Origin: Pelosinus fermentans JBW45
Lineage (GTDB): Bacteria > Bacillota > Negativicutes > DSM-13327
Length of the DNA: 64,000 nt
Assembly: GCF_000271665.2 (NCBI RefSeq)
Contig: NZ_CP010978.1
Span: 2,634,501-2,698,500 of the forward strand
Reading direction: 5' to 3'
In this document: positions 35,049 to 43,576 of the stretch, piece by piece
How the letters are laid out: every line of letters starts with the position of its first letter
How positions within the stretch are numbered: position 1 is the first letter of the stretch
The notes under the pieces: model-generated
What the model was told of the DNA's origin: nothing
What the model saw: the letters and a program-made list of their open reading frames with translations, nothing else
Database searches by the model: none
Made by a program: the position numbers and the translations under genes

Positions 35049-35585
35049 TTAAAATTCAATACCTTGGCGTGATTCCATTCCAGTTGAATAATTATGACGA
35101 ATTTCCTTCATTTCTGTTACTAAATGAGCAATGTTAATAATTTCAGGCGGCGCATATCTGCCTGTTAAAATAATTTCCGGAATTTTTGGTAATACCATAC
35201 GATCTTCAGTTAAAAAACTGACTATAGAATGTACATCTAGTATTTTACATGCTATTGCTACATTGATTTCATCGAGAATAACGATGTCATATTTACCAGA
35301 AGCTATAGCATTCTTTGCTTTATTCCATCCATCTTGGGCTAATTTCTTATCAATCTCTTCGGGGTTTTCCAAATTTACAAAATCATTGCGACCAACCTGA
35401 AGCAACGTAAAACCAGGTAAATTGATACTAGACTTAAATTCACCATATTCTGTATTATCTTTCATGAATTGAATCATACAAACTTGAAAACCGTGTCCAC
35501 AGGCTCTGAATGCTAAACCTAAACTAGCAGTAGTTTTCCCTTTTCCATCACCAGTATATACTTGCACTAATCCTAAATTAGCCAC
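35049..35585 (-). CDS. cobO: Cob(I)yrinic acid a,c-diamide adenosyltransferase
   Basis: 178 residues, CobO/BtuR/CobA type. The P-loop YTGDGKGKTTASLGLAFRA is at residues 10-28, with MIQFMKD near 38 and the VILDEINVA segment near 103. It attaches the 5'-deoxyadenosyl group to cobalt(I) corrinoids with ATP. It is separate from the main cobalamin operon by 20 kb and lies between der and a DUF512 gene. No second cobalamin riboswitch is visible here. Starts at GTG with GGAGG upstream. Confidence 0.93.
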   Translation of the reverse strand: MANLGLVQVYTGDGKGKTTASLGLAFRACGHGFQVCMIQFMKDNTEYGEFKSSINLPGFTLLQVGRNDFVNLENPEEIDKKLAQDGWNKAKNAIASGKYDIVILDEINVAIACKILDVHSIVSFLTEDRMVLPKIPEIILTGRYAPPEIINIAHLVTEMKEIRHNYSTGMESRQGIEF

Positions 35586-35589
35586 GAAA

Positions 35590-36897
35590 TTACCTCCAGG
35601 CTTGTAATAATTCTCTTAAATCCTTAGCACCATAGGCTGCACGTACAGGAACTGCTATGTGATCTTCTAATTGCTCACAAGTCATATTATCTAAAAAGAC
35701 AGTCTCACCTTTTTTTAATGCTGCTCCAGGTATGATGACGCCTGTTCGTTTTCCCTCATTTGCTGTCAAAGTTCTAATTATATCTTGCCCCGTCAGTAAA
35801 CCACTTACAGTTATGTCAGTACCAAAGAATATGTTTTCAACGGACAAAACACGAATTGTTAAATTGGGAATGGTAATATCTTTTAATAATGGTCCTAGGA
35901 TTTTTTGGGCTGATACGCCACATACCACATCCAGATAATGAGGCTCAGAATATCCTTGCGCTACTATTGGTTCTTCCTGCCATTCAAATAGGAAGTTTCG
36001 CACAAGACCAATTCCATTTTCAAGCTGAGGAAAACCATCGTACATCTCATAATCCGGGATAGACTGATTCGCTGCAAGATAAAATTCATCTGATAAATAG
36101 ACAAAAGATGTTCCATTCTCTTTCCGGCATTTTTCTTGCCAGCTATTTATCTTCTCAACAACAGTAAGGGCTTTCTCTGCTGTAAAAGTTTCTAACTCAT
36201 AACAATTATCTCGAAAACGACTCAATCCAACAGGGACGATTGCCATTGATAGTATATTTGGATGTAATGCATATAGCTCACCGATTGTTCTTTCCAGCTC
36301 GTCACCATCATTAATATTCGGGCACAATACGATTTGCGTATGCATTTCAACACCATTGTCAATTAACGTATGTAATTGCTCCATAATGTTACCTGCAACT
36401 TTATTATTTAACATTCTTTCACGTAGCATACCATTTGTAGTATGGACTGATATATATAAAGGTGATAAGTGAAGCTGGCTAATTCTCTTAATATCGCGAG
36501 GCCCAAGATTCGTTAGAGTAACAAAATTACCATATAAAAAAGATAGACGATAATCATCATCTTTTACGTATAAACTTTCTCTCATACCAGGTGCCATTTG
36601 ATCGACGAAACAAAATATACATTTATTGGCGCATCGACGAACACCATCAAAAACTGCGCTTTCAAACTCAATGCCTAAATCTTCGTCGTATTCTTTTTCT
36701 ATTTCAAAAACTTCTTGTTCTCCATTTTTCTTTTCAATCAAAAGTTCTATACACTCATCCGCTAAAGCAAAGCTCAAACCAATAAGATCTCGAATATTTT
36801 CTCCATCAACAGCAAGCAGACGATCACCCTGTTCCAAGCCTATTTCATCTGCAATACTTTCTGGCATAACCTTTGAAATAATACCACTATATGCCAT
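35590..36897 (-). CDS. DUF512 protein with PDZ and radical-SAM-type iron-sulfur domains
   Basis: 435 residues. The N-terminus (about 1-60) is PDZ-like (SIADEIGLEQGDRLLAVDGE). A Cys cluster C-x3-C-x2-C in RRCANKCIFCFVDQM near residue 92 follows, then a radical-SAM-like fold, and a C-terminal DUF512 region with GVIIPGAALKKGE. The family is widespread in Gram-positive bacteria beside der; its reaction is unknown. I start it at the ATG at 36897 because GAGGTG is 6 bases upstream. It is 4 bases before cobO, probably in one transcript with cobO, der and plsY. Confidence 0.85.
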   Translation of the reverse strand: MAYSGIISKVMPESIADEIGLEQGDRLLAVDGENIRDLIGLSFALADECIELLIEKKNGEQEVFEIEKEYDEDLGIEFESAVFDGVRRCANKCIFCFVDQMAPGMRESLYVKDDDYRLSFLYGNFVTLTNLGPRDIKRISQLHLSPLYISVHTTNGMLRERMLNNKVAGNIMEQLHTLIDNGVEMHTQIVLCPNINDGDELERTIGELYALHPNILSMAIVPVGLSRFRDNCYELETFTAEKALTVVEKINSWQEKCRKENGTSFVYLSDEFYLAANQSIPDYEMYDGFPQLENGIGLVRNFLFEWQEEPIVAQGYSEPHYLDVVCGVSAQKILGPLLKDITIPNLTIRVLSVENIFFGTDITVSGLLTGQDIIRTLTANEGKRTGVIIPGAALKKGETVFLDNMTCEQLEDHIAVPVRAAYGAKDLRELLQAWR

Positions 36898-36955
36898 CAA
36901 CGTCACCTCTCATGCTATATTCCTTTTTTTTTCTATATTTCCTGCAATAAAAGAA

Positions 36956-36979
36956 AGAGTGATGGAAGAGCATCACTCT
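36956..36979 (-). terminator. Intrinsic terminator downstream of spoIIP
   Basis: 9-bp arms 36956-36964 and 36971-36979 with a TTTCTTTTATT tail on the minus strand. Confidence 0.75.
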
Positions 36980-37108
36980 AAATAAACATTATTTAGATCC
37001 TTTTCAAAGAATGATTTTCATATTATAAAATCCCTATTGCATTCTATATCATACTATAAATTGCAAAGAAATACTATTTATATTATGAAAAAAGTATTTC
37101 TTTCCTAT

Positions 37109-38269
37109 TTATTCTTTTTCTTTTTCATGATTCGGCTTAATATTATCTTTTTTATCTTTTGATTTAGGTCCTAAGAAATTAGCAAACTCTGTTGTAGTAA
37201 ACTGTTTCAGTTTTCCTTTTGCTTCTTTCATACTGCCAGTACTCAAAAACAAAAAGGCAACAACACCAACAACTAAAAAACCTACAATCCAACCAATTGC
37301 TTTACTTGCACCTGAAGGTCCTGTTTGCTCTGTACCTACTCCAGCTGCCCCTTCTGCATTACTAGGAGAAGCGGAGGTTCTACCTAGGATTGTTGGTATG
37401 ACATCCGCAAACAAGGCAACACCTCTTTCGGCAGATTCACGATCATTGGTCTCCGAGCCGACTTCCAATAACATAGAACGGGGGTGTAAATCTTGGTTAT
37501 AATCGCCGCCTTTAGCAAAGAAAATACCTTTAATTAAACCTGGGTGTTGTGTGTCTGAATTTGCTTTAATTTGTAAAGCATAATCTTCAATTTGTTTTCC
37601 CGTAGGTCCATATTTTCCAACAACTAATTGCAACTTAGTAATGTCTTTACCATCGATATTACCCTTATAGACTTCTGGTGGAGCTGCATCACGGTGGATG
37701 TCGAAAATAGCATCTGGTTGTTTTTTCAAGAGTTCTGTAACTGTACGACGAGAACGCTCATAAGCCATATTATCATGAGGATCATGTTTAGCTTCGGAAT
37801 GAAAAACTTCTAATCCCTTACCTTGTAAGGCACTCGTAAAAGCATTTCCTACTTTATAAATACCGCCAGCTCCTAAGATACTATCTTTGCCGTCAGTAGG
37901 TACATAGGATTCATCAGAGTGAGTATGATAAACAGCAACTTTACCACTAGCTTCAGCCCATGCTATAGACGGGTGCAGTATACTAAAAAAAATATTTTTT
38001 TCTGGATTAGCGTATTTACTTAGGTTGACATTACCTAAAAATTTACTATGGGCAATATCTCCTGAGATGCTAATTACTTCATAACGTTTATTGTTCTCAG
38101 TAAGAAACTGATCACCTACGTCGACGCCCCAGCCTGTTATATAAACGGTATTACCATTTTCATCGACTAAAGTATAATATCCCCCATCTGTTCGCTCATG
38201 TGTATACCCTTGCATGGTTATGCAGAATACCAATAATAGTGCTATAACTGCCCCCCACAGTTTATTCAT
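37109..38269 (-). CDS. spoIIP: Stage II sporulation protein P (peptidoglycan hydrolase)
   Basis: 386 residues from the ATG at 38269 (GAGGTG 6 bases upstream). SpoIIP is the amidase/endopeptidase that drives forespore engulfment with SpoIID and SpoIIM. A hydrophobic N-terminal segment (about 5-21) is a signal anchor. The catalytic domain has YHTHSDESY near 115, FDIHRDA near 190 and LLEVGSETN near 270. Unlike Bacillus SpoIIP, a second membrane segment (AIGWIVGFLVVGVVAFLFL) and a Lys-rich tail follow near 325. It overlaps the DUF1614 gene by 8 bases. Confidence 0.9.
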   Translation of the reverse strand: MNKLWGAVIALLLVFCITMQGYTHERTDGGYYTLVDENGNTVYITGWGVDVGDQFLTENNKRYEVISISGDIAHSKFLGNVNLSKYANPEKNIFFSILHPSIAWAEASGKVAVYHTHSDESYVPTDGKDSILGAGGIYKVGNAFTSALQGKGLEVFHSEAKHDPHDNMAYERSRRTVTELLKKQPDAIFDIHRDAAPPEVYKGNIDGKDITKLQLVVGKYGPTGKQIEDYALQIKANSDTQHPGLIKGIFFAKGGDYNQDLHPRSMLLEVGSETNDRESAERGVALFADVIPTILGRTSASPSNAEGAAGVGTEQTGPSGASKAIGWIVGFLVVGVVAFLFLSTGSMKEAKGKLKQFTTTEFANFLGPKSKDKKDNIKPNHEKEKE

Positions 38270-39017
38270 GATCTTCACCTCTATCCTTTTCTTCCTTACT
38301 TTCAAGCTTTTCATTTTGTTTATGAATTTTACCTTTTCGATTATTATGGGAAAGCTCTTTGCTAAATTCGTATAATCCTTCTGGTCGATACCTGCCAAGC
38401 ATTGGACCACCTTGCATCTTCTCTCTAGTTTCTCCAACTAATTCTGCAACCATCACTGCTATAATTCCTGCAATCATAACTACGTCAAAAGCACCTGCAC
38501 CGCCAATATCCGTTGTGCCAGGTATACCTAGTCCTATAATCGTAACCATATGCACAATATCGCTTAAGACAATGCCCAATACTCCACCTACAAAAGCACT
38601 TCGCCTAGAACGACCAGCTAAATAGGCAATTAGACCTGCAGATATGCCATATATAATTTTAGGATCTAAAAACATATTTTCTGGCTCATAGGGTAAATAG
38701 CGAGACCCTAGGGATACAGCTACAGCTACTAAAATAGCTGCCAGTATAGCTCGTACTCTTTCTGCCGTTTCATCGGCTTTAAAAATTAGCCAAATGGCTA
38801 ATAAAGCTGGCAATAAGGCTCCCCCAACATTAATACTTACTTCAACGGGAGTGCTCATAATAGGAATATCAATAAAACTACCTACAATTACTGCACCGAT
38901 AAAAAGTAAAGCCTGTTTATCGGTTAAGCGCATTCTATCTAGAATTCTATGGGCTACACCAAAATAAACCAAAACACCAACAACCAATAGCATAATCATT
39001 CCTATTGGCATATTCAT
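38262..39017 (-). CDS. DUF1614 integral membrane protein
   Basis: 251 residues with six or seven hydrophobic segments and a charged Lys/Glu-rich tail. Segments such as DIPIMSTPVEVSINVGGALLP near 50 and GAGAFDVVMIAGIIAVMVAEL near 172 belong to DUF1614, a family of unknown function found in spore-formers and archaea. It overlaps spoIIP and is upstream of it, so a role in sporulation is suggested by context only. GAGGTG precedes the ATG. Confidence 0.75.
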   Translation of the reverse strand: MNMPIGMIMLLVVGVLVYFGVAHRILDRMRLTDKQALLFIGAVIVGSFIDIPIMSTPVEVSINVGGALLPALLAIWLIFKADETAERVRAILAAILVAVAVSLGSRYLPYEPENMFLDPKIIYGISAGLIAYLAGRSRRSAFVGGVLGIVLSDIVHMVTIIGLGIPGTTDIGGAGAFDVVMIAGIIAVMVAELVGETREKMQGGPMLGRYRPEGLYEFSKELSHNNRKGKIHKQNEKLESKEEKDRGEDHE

Positions 39018-39081
39018 ATTTATTCACCTCTACTATATTTTATGGTTTATCTTGCCCCTTTAAGAAACAAAACATACAAAA

Positions 39082-39105
39082 AAAGCATGGCATCAGCCAT
39101 GCTTT
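39082..39105 (-). terminator. Intrinsic terminator holding the fni stop codon
   Basis: 10-bp arms 39082-39091 and 39096-39105 with a long T-run on the minus strand; the fni TGA lies in the 4-base loop. Confidence 0.9.
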
Positions 39106-40157
39106 CTATTAACAGCATATTTTCTTATGTCGATTTCCCTAATTATCAGCCAATCTTTACTATAGCCAGAAATAATTAGAGGAACACATTCTAGCTCTCT
39201 TACATTGGCAGTTCCCAACAGCAGCATATAACAATGAATCTCATGCAAAAACTCTTGAAACCAATTAACAGCAGAATCTACATTTTTCTCACATAACATT
39301 CTTACTATTGGTGTTGCCATACCTGTAGCAACACCGCCTAATGCAAGAGATTTCACCACATCTAGAGAAGAACGTATGCCACCAGAAACCATCATGTCCA
39401 TTTGTTTAGGCAATACTGACATCGTTTCAACAGCACTTATAACCGTAGGAATTCCCCAAGATAAAGTTTCTTGATTAACATCTAACTGACGACGAGCAGC
39501 TTCAATTGCTAGAAAGTTTGTCCCACCAGTACCACCAACATCAATTGCCTTAATGCCAGTTTCGGATAATAATTTTGCCTGTTCCTTGGCAATTCCGCAG
39601 CCAACTTCTTTAACGATTACAGGAACCTTCACTTTATTAACAATGTTAGTGATATTTGTCAGATATCCTGTAAAATCTCGATCTCCTTCAGTCATCATCA
39701 TTTCTTGAGCAACATTTAAATGAATCTGAATGCCTTGAGCATCAATCATATCTATTGCCATCTGAGCTTGTTGTGGAGTAACATATGCACCTAAATTTGC
39801 GAAAATTACCCCATGAGGATTTTTTTTACGAACAATCTTGTAAGAGTGCTGCACTTCAGGATGCTCCAAAGCCGCATATTGAGAACCAATTGCCATTGCT
39901 GTATTGGTTAAACTGGCAAAATCAGCAATACGCTCATTAATTTCTGTAACATCATTCGCTCCACCAGTGATTGCATTGATAATAACAGGATGGGCAAGGG
40001 ATATACCAGCCAGCGAAGATGAAACATCAATATCATTGCAGGATAAATTTGGAAGGCAATTATGTATTAAAGAAATGTCGGCAAATCCGCTAGCATTAGG
40101 TCCATCATGTAATGCTAATGAATATTTTAAATGATCTAATTTACGTGATTGGCGCAC
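39093..40157 (-). CDS. fni: Type 2 isopentenyl-diphosphate delta-isomerase
   Basis: 354 residues, FMN-dependent TIM barrel. The first residues RQSRKLDHL, the ITGGA segment near 65, AIGSQYAALEHPE near 92 and GGTGGTNFLAIEAARR near 208 are typical of Fni/IDI-2, which interconverts IPP and DMAPP. Starts at GTG (40157) with GGGAG 8 bases upstream. It follows ispH-rpsA by 12 bases; IspH makes both IPP and DMAPP, and Fni balances them. Confidence 0.95.
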   Translation of the reverse strand: MRQSRKLDHLKYSLALHDGPNASGFADISLIHNCLPNLSCNDIDVSSSLAGISLAHPVIINAITGGANDVTEINERIADFASLTNTAMAIGSQYAALEHPEVQHSYKIVRKKNPHGVIFANLGAYVTPQQAQMAIDMIDAQGIQIHLNVAQEMMMTEGDRDFTGYLTNITNIVNKVKVPVIVKEVGCGIAKEQAKLLSETGIKAIDVGGTGGTNFLAIEAARRQLDVNQETLSWGIPTVISAVETMSVLPKQMDMMVSGGIRSSLDVVKSLALGGVATGMATPIVRMLCEKNVDSAVNWFQEFLHEIHCYMLLLGTANVRELECVPLIISGYSKDWLIIREIDIRKYAVNRKHG

Positions 40158-40169
40158 CCTGTCATCTCC

Positions 40170-42137
40170 CTACTCAAATTTCTTAAATAGGTGTCCGAGT
40201 TTATCACCAATTGTTGATCCGGTTCCTTCTTGCTTATCCAAATACGATTGATATTCTACCCGCTCAGCATCCTGTTGCGCTTTGCTAATACTAAGAGAAA
40301 TACGCTTATTTTCTTTACTAATCTCCAGTATTTTTACAGTTACTTCCTGTCCAACTGCTACGACATCCTCGACCTTATTGACTCTCTCATCGGATAGTTC
40401 TGACATATGAACCAGACCTTCTATTCCTGGAACTAATTCTATAAATGCTCCAAATTTAGTAATCTTAGTAACTTTCCCTTTTACAATTGCACCTACTGAA
40501 TATTGTTCGATTAAGTCCAGCCATGGATCACGCCCAACTTCTTTTAAGCTAAGGGAGATTTTCTTTGCCTCATTATCAATTTTTAAAATGAGTACCTTTA
40601 CCTGATCTCCTAGAGCTACAATTTCCTGAGGGCTTTTTACACGGTGCCATGATAAATCTGAGATATGCACTAACCCATCAATACCACCGATATCAATAAA
40701 AGCACCAAAATCAACAATACGTCGTACCGTTCCTGATACAATTTGTCCCACGGCTAACTTTGAAAAGGTTTCTTCTTCAAGGATGCGGCGCTGTTCTTGC
40801 AATATAACCTTACGAGACAAAATTACTCGTTTTTTTATACGATCAACTTCAATCGGTTGAAAAGTTAATGTTTGACCTTTAAAAGGTGATAAATCTTCTA
40901 CAAAGCGTAATTCTACTTGAGACGCAGGAACAAAACCATGAATTCCCAAAACAGAAACCTTTAAACCACCATTTACAACTTCCAAAACCTTAGCTTCAAC
41001 TTGTTTTTTATTCTCTAAGGCTTCTTCTAATACGTCCCATGCTACTATTGCATCAGCTTTTACCTTAGACAGTTTTATACCATCATTGCTCTCTAAATCT
41101 AATACAAGCACGTCAATGATTTGCCCCTCGCTTACTACTTCTGCGGCATTCTCTGGTGCTGGATATGCTAATTCAGCTAAGGATATGCTTCCTTCTCCTT
41201 TATAGCCAATGTCAACAAAAACCTCATCTTTACGAATACCTACGATTTTACCTTTGACAATACTGCCTTGTTCAAGTTTGATTACTTCATTGTCTAACAA
41301 TTGATTGAATTCTTGCATTTTTTGATAAACCTCCTCTATTAACCAATCTGGAGTGGATGCACCTGCTGTAATTCCAACAGTTTCTACCCCAGAAAAATCT
41401 TCAACTCTCAACTCCGCAGCTGTTTCTATGTGATATACCCGGCTACCAGCATCATGACATAATTGAGCTAGCCTTGAAGTATTTGCACTATTTTTACCAC
41501 CAATTACCAACATTACATCTACTTTTGCTGCGATATCTAATGCTGATTGTTGTCTAAGATCAGTTGCAGTGCAGATTGTGCGACGAATTTGCATTTCGTT
41601 GCATTTCGTTTGCAATACATTAACTATAGTTTGAAAAACTTCTCCAGAAAAAGTAGTTTGTACCACTACACCTAATTTCGGTATAAGAGGTAACCGCATT
41701 GCTTCTTCGACTGTTTCGACTACGATTCCCTGGTTGTTTGACCATTCTAAAATACTCTTTACTTCTGGATGGTGTTTCTCACCAACGATTACTACAGCAA
41801 AACCATCCTGTAATAACTCATAAGCTGCTTGTTGTGCTTTTTTCACATGGGGACAAGTAGCATCAACAACCGTTAACTTTTTAGTCTGGGCTTTCGCATA
41901 TATGTCAGGACCTACTCCATGAGAACGTATAATCACTGTACTTTCATCATCAACAGAAGATAAGTCGTTTACTACTTCAATACCTTTATCTGAAAAGCGC
42001 TTAACTACTTGTGGATTATGAATAATGGGTCCCAAAGTATGTATATTGCCTTCCATACCTATACATTCTTGAGCCATTGCCACTGCGCGTTTAACACCAT
42101 AACAAAAACCTTGGTGTTCAGCCGCAATTATCTTCAT
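40170..42137 (-). CDS. ispH: IspH fused to four S1 RNA-binding repeats
   Basis: 655 residues. Residues 1 to about 280 are 4-hydroxy-3-methylbut-2-enyl diphosphate reductase, last step of the MEP pathway: iron-sulfur cysteines at C12 (QGFCYGVKRA), in VDATCPHV near 96 and in ICTATDLR near 190. Four S1 repeats follow, near 298-370, 383-455, 467-540 and 552-625, the last two ending in GLVHISDL and GLVHMSEL. This IspH-S1 fusion is known in several Firmicutes, where it may stand in for ribosomal protein S1. AGGAGG precedes the ATG. Confidence 0.95.
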   Translation of the reverse strand: MKIIAAEHQGFCYGVKRAVAMAQECIGMEGNIHTLGPIIHNPQVVKRFSDKGIEVVNDLSSVDDESTVIIRSHGVGPDIYAKAQTKKLTVVDATCPHVKKAQQAAYELLQDGFAVVIVGEKHHPEVKSILEWSNNQGIVVETVEEAMRLPLIPKLGVVVQTTFSGEVFQTIVNVLQTKCNEMQIRRTICTATDLRQQSALDIAAKVDVMLVIGGKNSANTSRLAQLCHDAGSRVYHIETAAELRVEDFSGVETVGITAGASTPDWLIEEVYQKMQEFNQLLDNEVIKLEQGSIVKGKIVGIRKDEVFVDIGYKGEGSISLAELAYPAPENAAEVVSEGQIIDVLVLDLESNDGIKLSKVKADAIVAWDVLEEALENKKQVEAKVLEVVNGGLKVSVLGIHGFVPASQVELRFVEDLSPFKGQTLTFQPIEVDRIKKRVILSRKVILQEQRRILEEETFSKLAVGQIVSGTVRRIVDFGAFIDIGGIDGLVHISDLSWHRVKSPQEIVALGDQVKVLILKIDNEAKKISLSLKEVGRDPWLDLIEQYSVGAIVKGKVTKITKFGAFIELVPGIEGLVHMSELSDERVNKVEDVVAVGQEVTVKILEISKENKRISLSISKAQQDAERVEYQSYLDKQEGTGSTIGDKLGHLFKKFE

Positions 42138-42197
42138 ACGTTACCTCCTATAGATTGTAAATTACTTATAGTGATATTCCCTATAAATAATTATTAT

Positions 42198-42230
42198 TCC
42201 TTTTTATTTTGATGTGAAAAATAAAAAGGA
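42198..42230. repeat. AT-rich hairpin upstream of ispH
   Basis: Perfect 13-bp arms 42198-42210 and 42218-42230 in the gap between plsC and ispH. It lacks a T-tract on the minus strand and lies about 60 bases upstream of the ispH start, so it may be a leader structure. Confidence 0.45.
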
Positions 42231-42266
42231 TATATTTAAAGTCAAGCTGATCGATTGTCGGATAAA

Positions 42267-42300
42267 GAGAAGGTAAACTATCTTAAAAGTTTACCTTCTC
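42267..42300 (-). terminator. Intrinsic terminator overlapping the plsC stop
   Basis: Perfect 13-bp arms 42267-42279 and 42288-42300 followed by TTTATC on the minus strand; the plsC TAA lies in the loop. Confidence 0.8.
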
Positions 42301-42882
42301 CTCTAGCAACAAAGAAATTTCTTGCATGATTTTAGTACTGAGGTTTTCCATCGCCTCTTTATCAGCTTTTCCCTGATTTACAATAATGGGATTGCCGAAT
42401 TTAACAATGAAGCGGGGAAATAACTGCCCCTCTTTCCATACTTTATTTGTACCAATAACCGCGGTGGGTATAATTGGCACACCAGCTTTCAAGGCGATCA
42501 TTGCAAGACCCGTTTCAGGTTTACCCAATTTACCAGTTCGACTACGTGTTCCTTCTGGGAAAAGACCAAGCAGCTCCCCATTTTCTAATAAATTGATAGC
42601 ATGCCTAATAGCAGTGCGATCAGCTGTAGCACGTCGTACGGGAAATGCGTTTAAATTCTTTACAATCCACCCAATAAGCGGCACTGCAAATAACTCTTCT
42701 TTAGCCATAAAATGAATTGATCTTGTAAAAGCAGTTCCTACAACGGGTGGATCAAAGAGACTCACATGATTAGAGGCTATAATAGCCCCTCCTGCCACTG
42801 GAATATTTTCAATTCCAATGATTTTGCATCGAAAAAAGATTTTAAAAAAATAATGCAAAAAAACTCTAATCACACTATACAA
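42283..42882 (-). CDS. plsC: 1-acyl-sn-glycerol-3-phosphate acyltransferase
   Basis: 199 residues from a TTG at 42882. AGGAG lies 10 bases upstream, and homologous proteins start near here; the longer ORF to 42954 would overlap cmk by 80 bases. The acyltransferase boxes are ASNHVSLFDPP near 35-45 (H-x4-D) and FPEGTRSRTGK near 105-115. A hydrophobic N-terminus anchors it in the membrane. It makes phosphatidic acid. The start overlaps the cmk stop by 8 bases. Confidence 0.93.
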   Translation of the reverse strand: MYSVIRVFLHYFFKIFFRCKIIGIENIPVAGGAIIASNHVSLFDPPVVGTAFTRSIHFMAKEELFAVPLIGWIVKNLNAFPVRRATADRTAIRHAINLLENGELLGLFPEGTRSRTGKLGKPETGLAMIALKAGVPIIPTAVIGTNKVWKEGQLFPRFIVKFGNPIIVNQGKADKEAMENLSTKIMQEISLLLEEKVNF

Positions 42883-43549
42883 GGCCTTTTCTCTCCTCAC
42901 AAAGTTTTGTGATTGCCGCCACTGCTTCTTGTATGGAAAGAGTGGTAGTATCAATTAACACAGCATCTGACGCTTGTATTAAAGGAGCGAATTCACGTTC
43001 AGAATCATTTTTATCGCGAGCCATAATTTCTTGTTCAAGTTCTTCTAGATTTACCTTAAAGCCCTTTTCCGTTAACTCTCGCCAACGACGTTCTGCCCGC
43101 TCTTTAATTGATGCCGTTAGAAATATCTTTACATCTGCATTAGGTAATACATGAGTACCAATATCACGACCATCCATAACAACTCCGCCGCAGCCTGCCA
43201 TCTCGCGTTGTAATTTGAGCATAGCATCGCGCACTGATTTAATTTGAGCAATTTCTGACACAACACGAGAAACTTCAGGTGTACGAATTTCAGCAGTGAC
43301 ATCACAACCGTCAACGAATACTGTGGTTTTACCATCAACATAATGTAATCGAATATTAATATCCTGAGCGATGTTTCCGATGGCTAATGCATCATTTAAA
43401 ACGTCACTTTTTATTGTTTTCCAGGCAATTCCACGATACATAGCTCCAGTATCAATATAATTATAATGAAGATGGCGAGCTAGAATTTGGGCTACAGTAC
43501 TCTTTCCTGCTCCTGCAGGACCATCTATAGCAATAATTAACTTTTTCAT
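42875..43549 (-). CDS. cmk: Cytidylate kinase
   Basis: 224 residues from the ATG at 43549, with GGGGG 5 bases upstream. The P-loop AIDGPAGAGKST is at residues 6-17, IDTGAMYRG near 33 and the VMDGRDIGTHVLP segment near 122. Phosphorylates CMP and dCMP. Lies between aroA and plsC, an order common in Firmicutes. Confidence 0.95.
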   Translation of the reverse strand: MKKLIIAIDGPAGAGKSTVAQILARHLHYNYIDTGAMYRGIAWKTIKSDVLNDALAIGNIAQDINIRLHYVDGKTTVFVDGCDVTAEIRTPEVSRVVSEIAQIKSVRDAMLKLQREMAGCGGVVMDGRDIGTHVLPNADVKIFLTASIKERAERRWRELTEKGFKVNLEELEQEIMARDKNDSEREFAPLIQASDAVLIDTTTLSIQEAVAAITKLCEERKGLV

Positions 43550-43576
43550 AACTGCCCCCATATACGAAATCAAATA

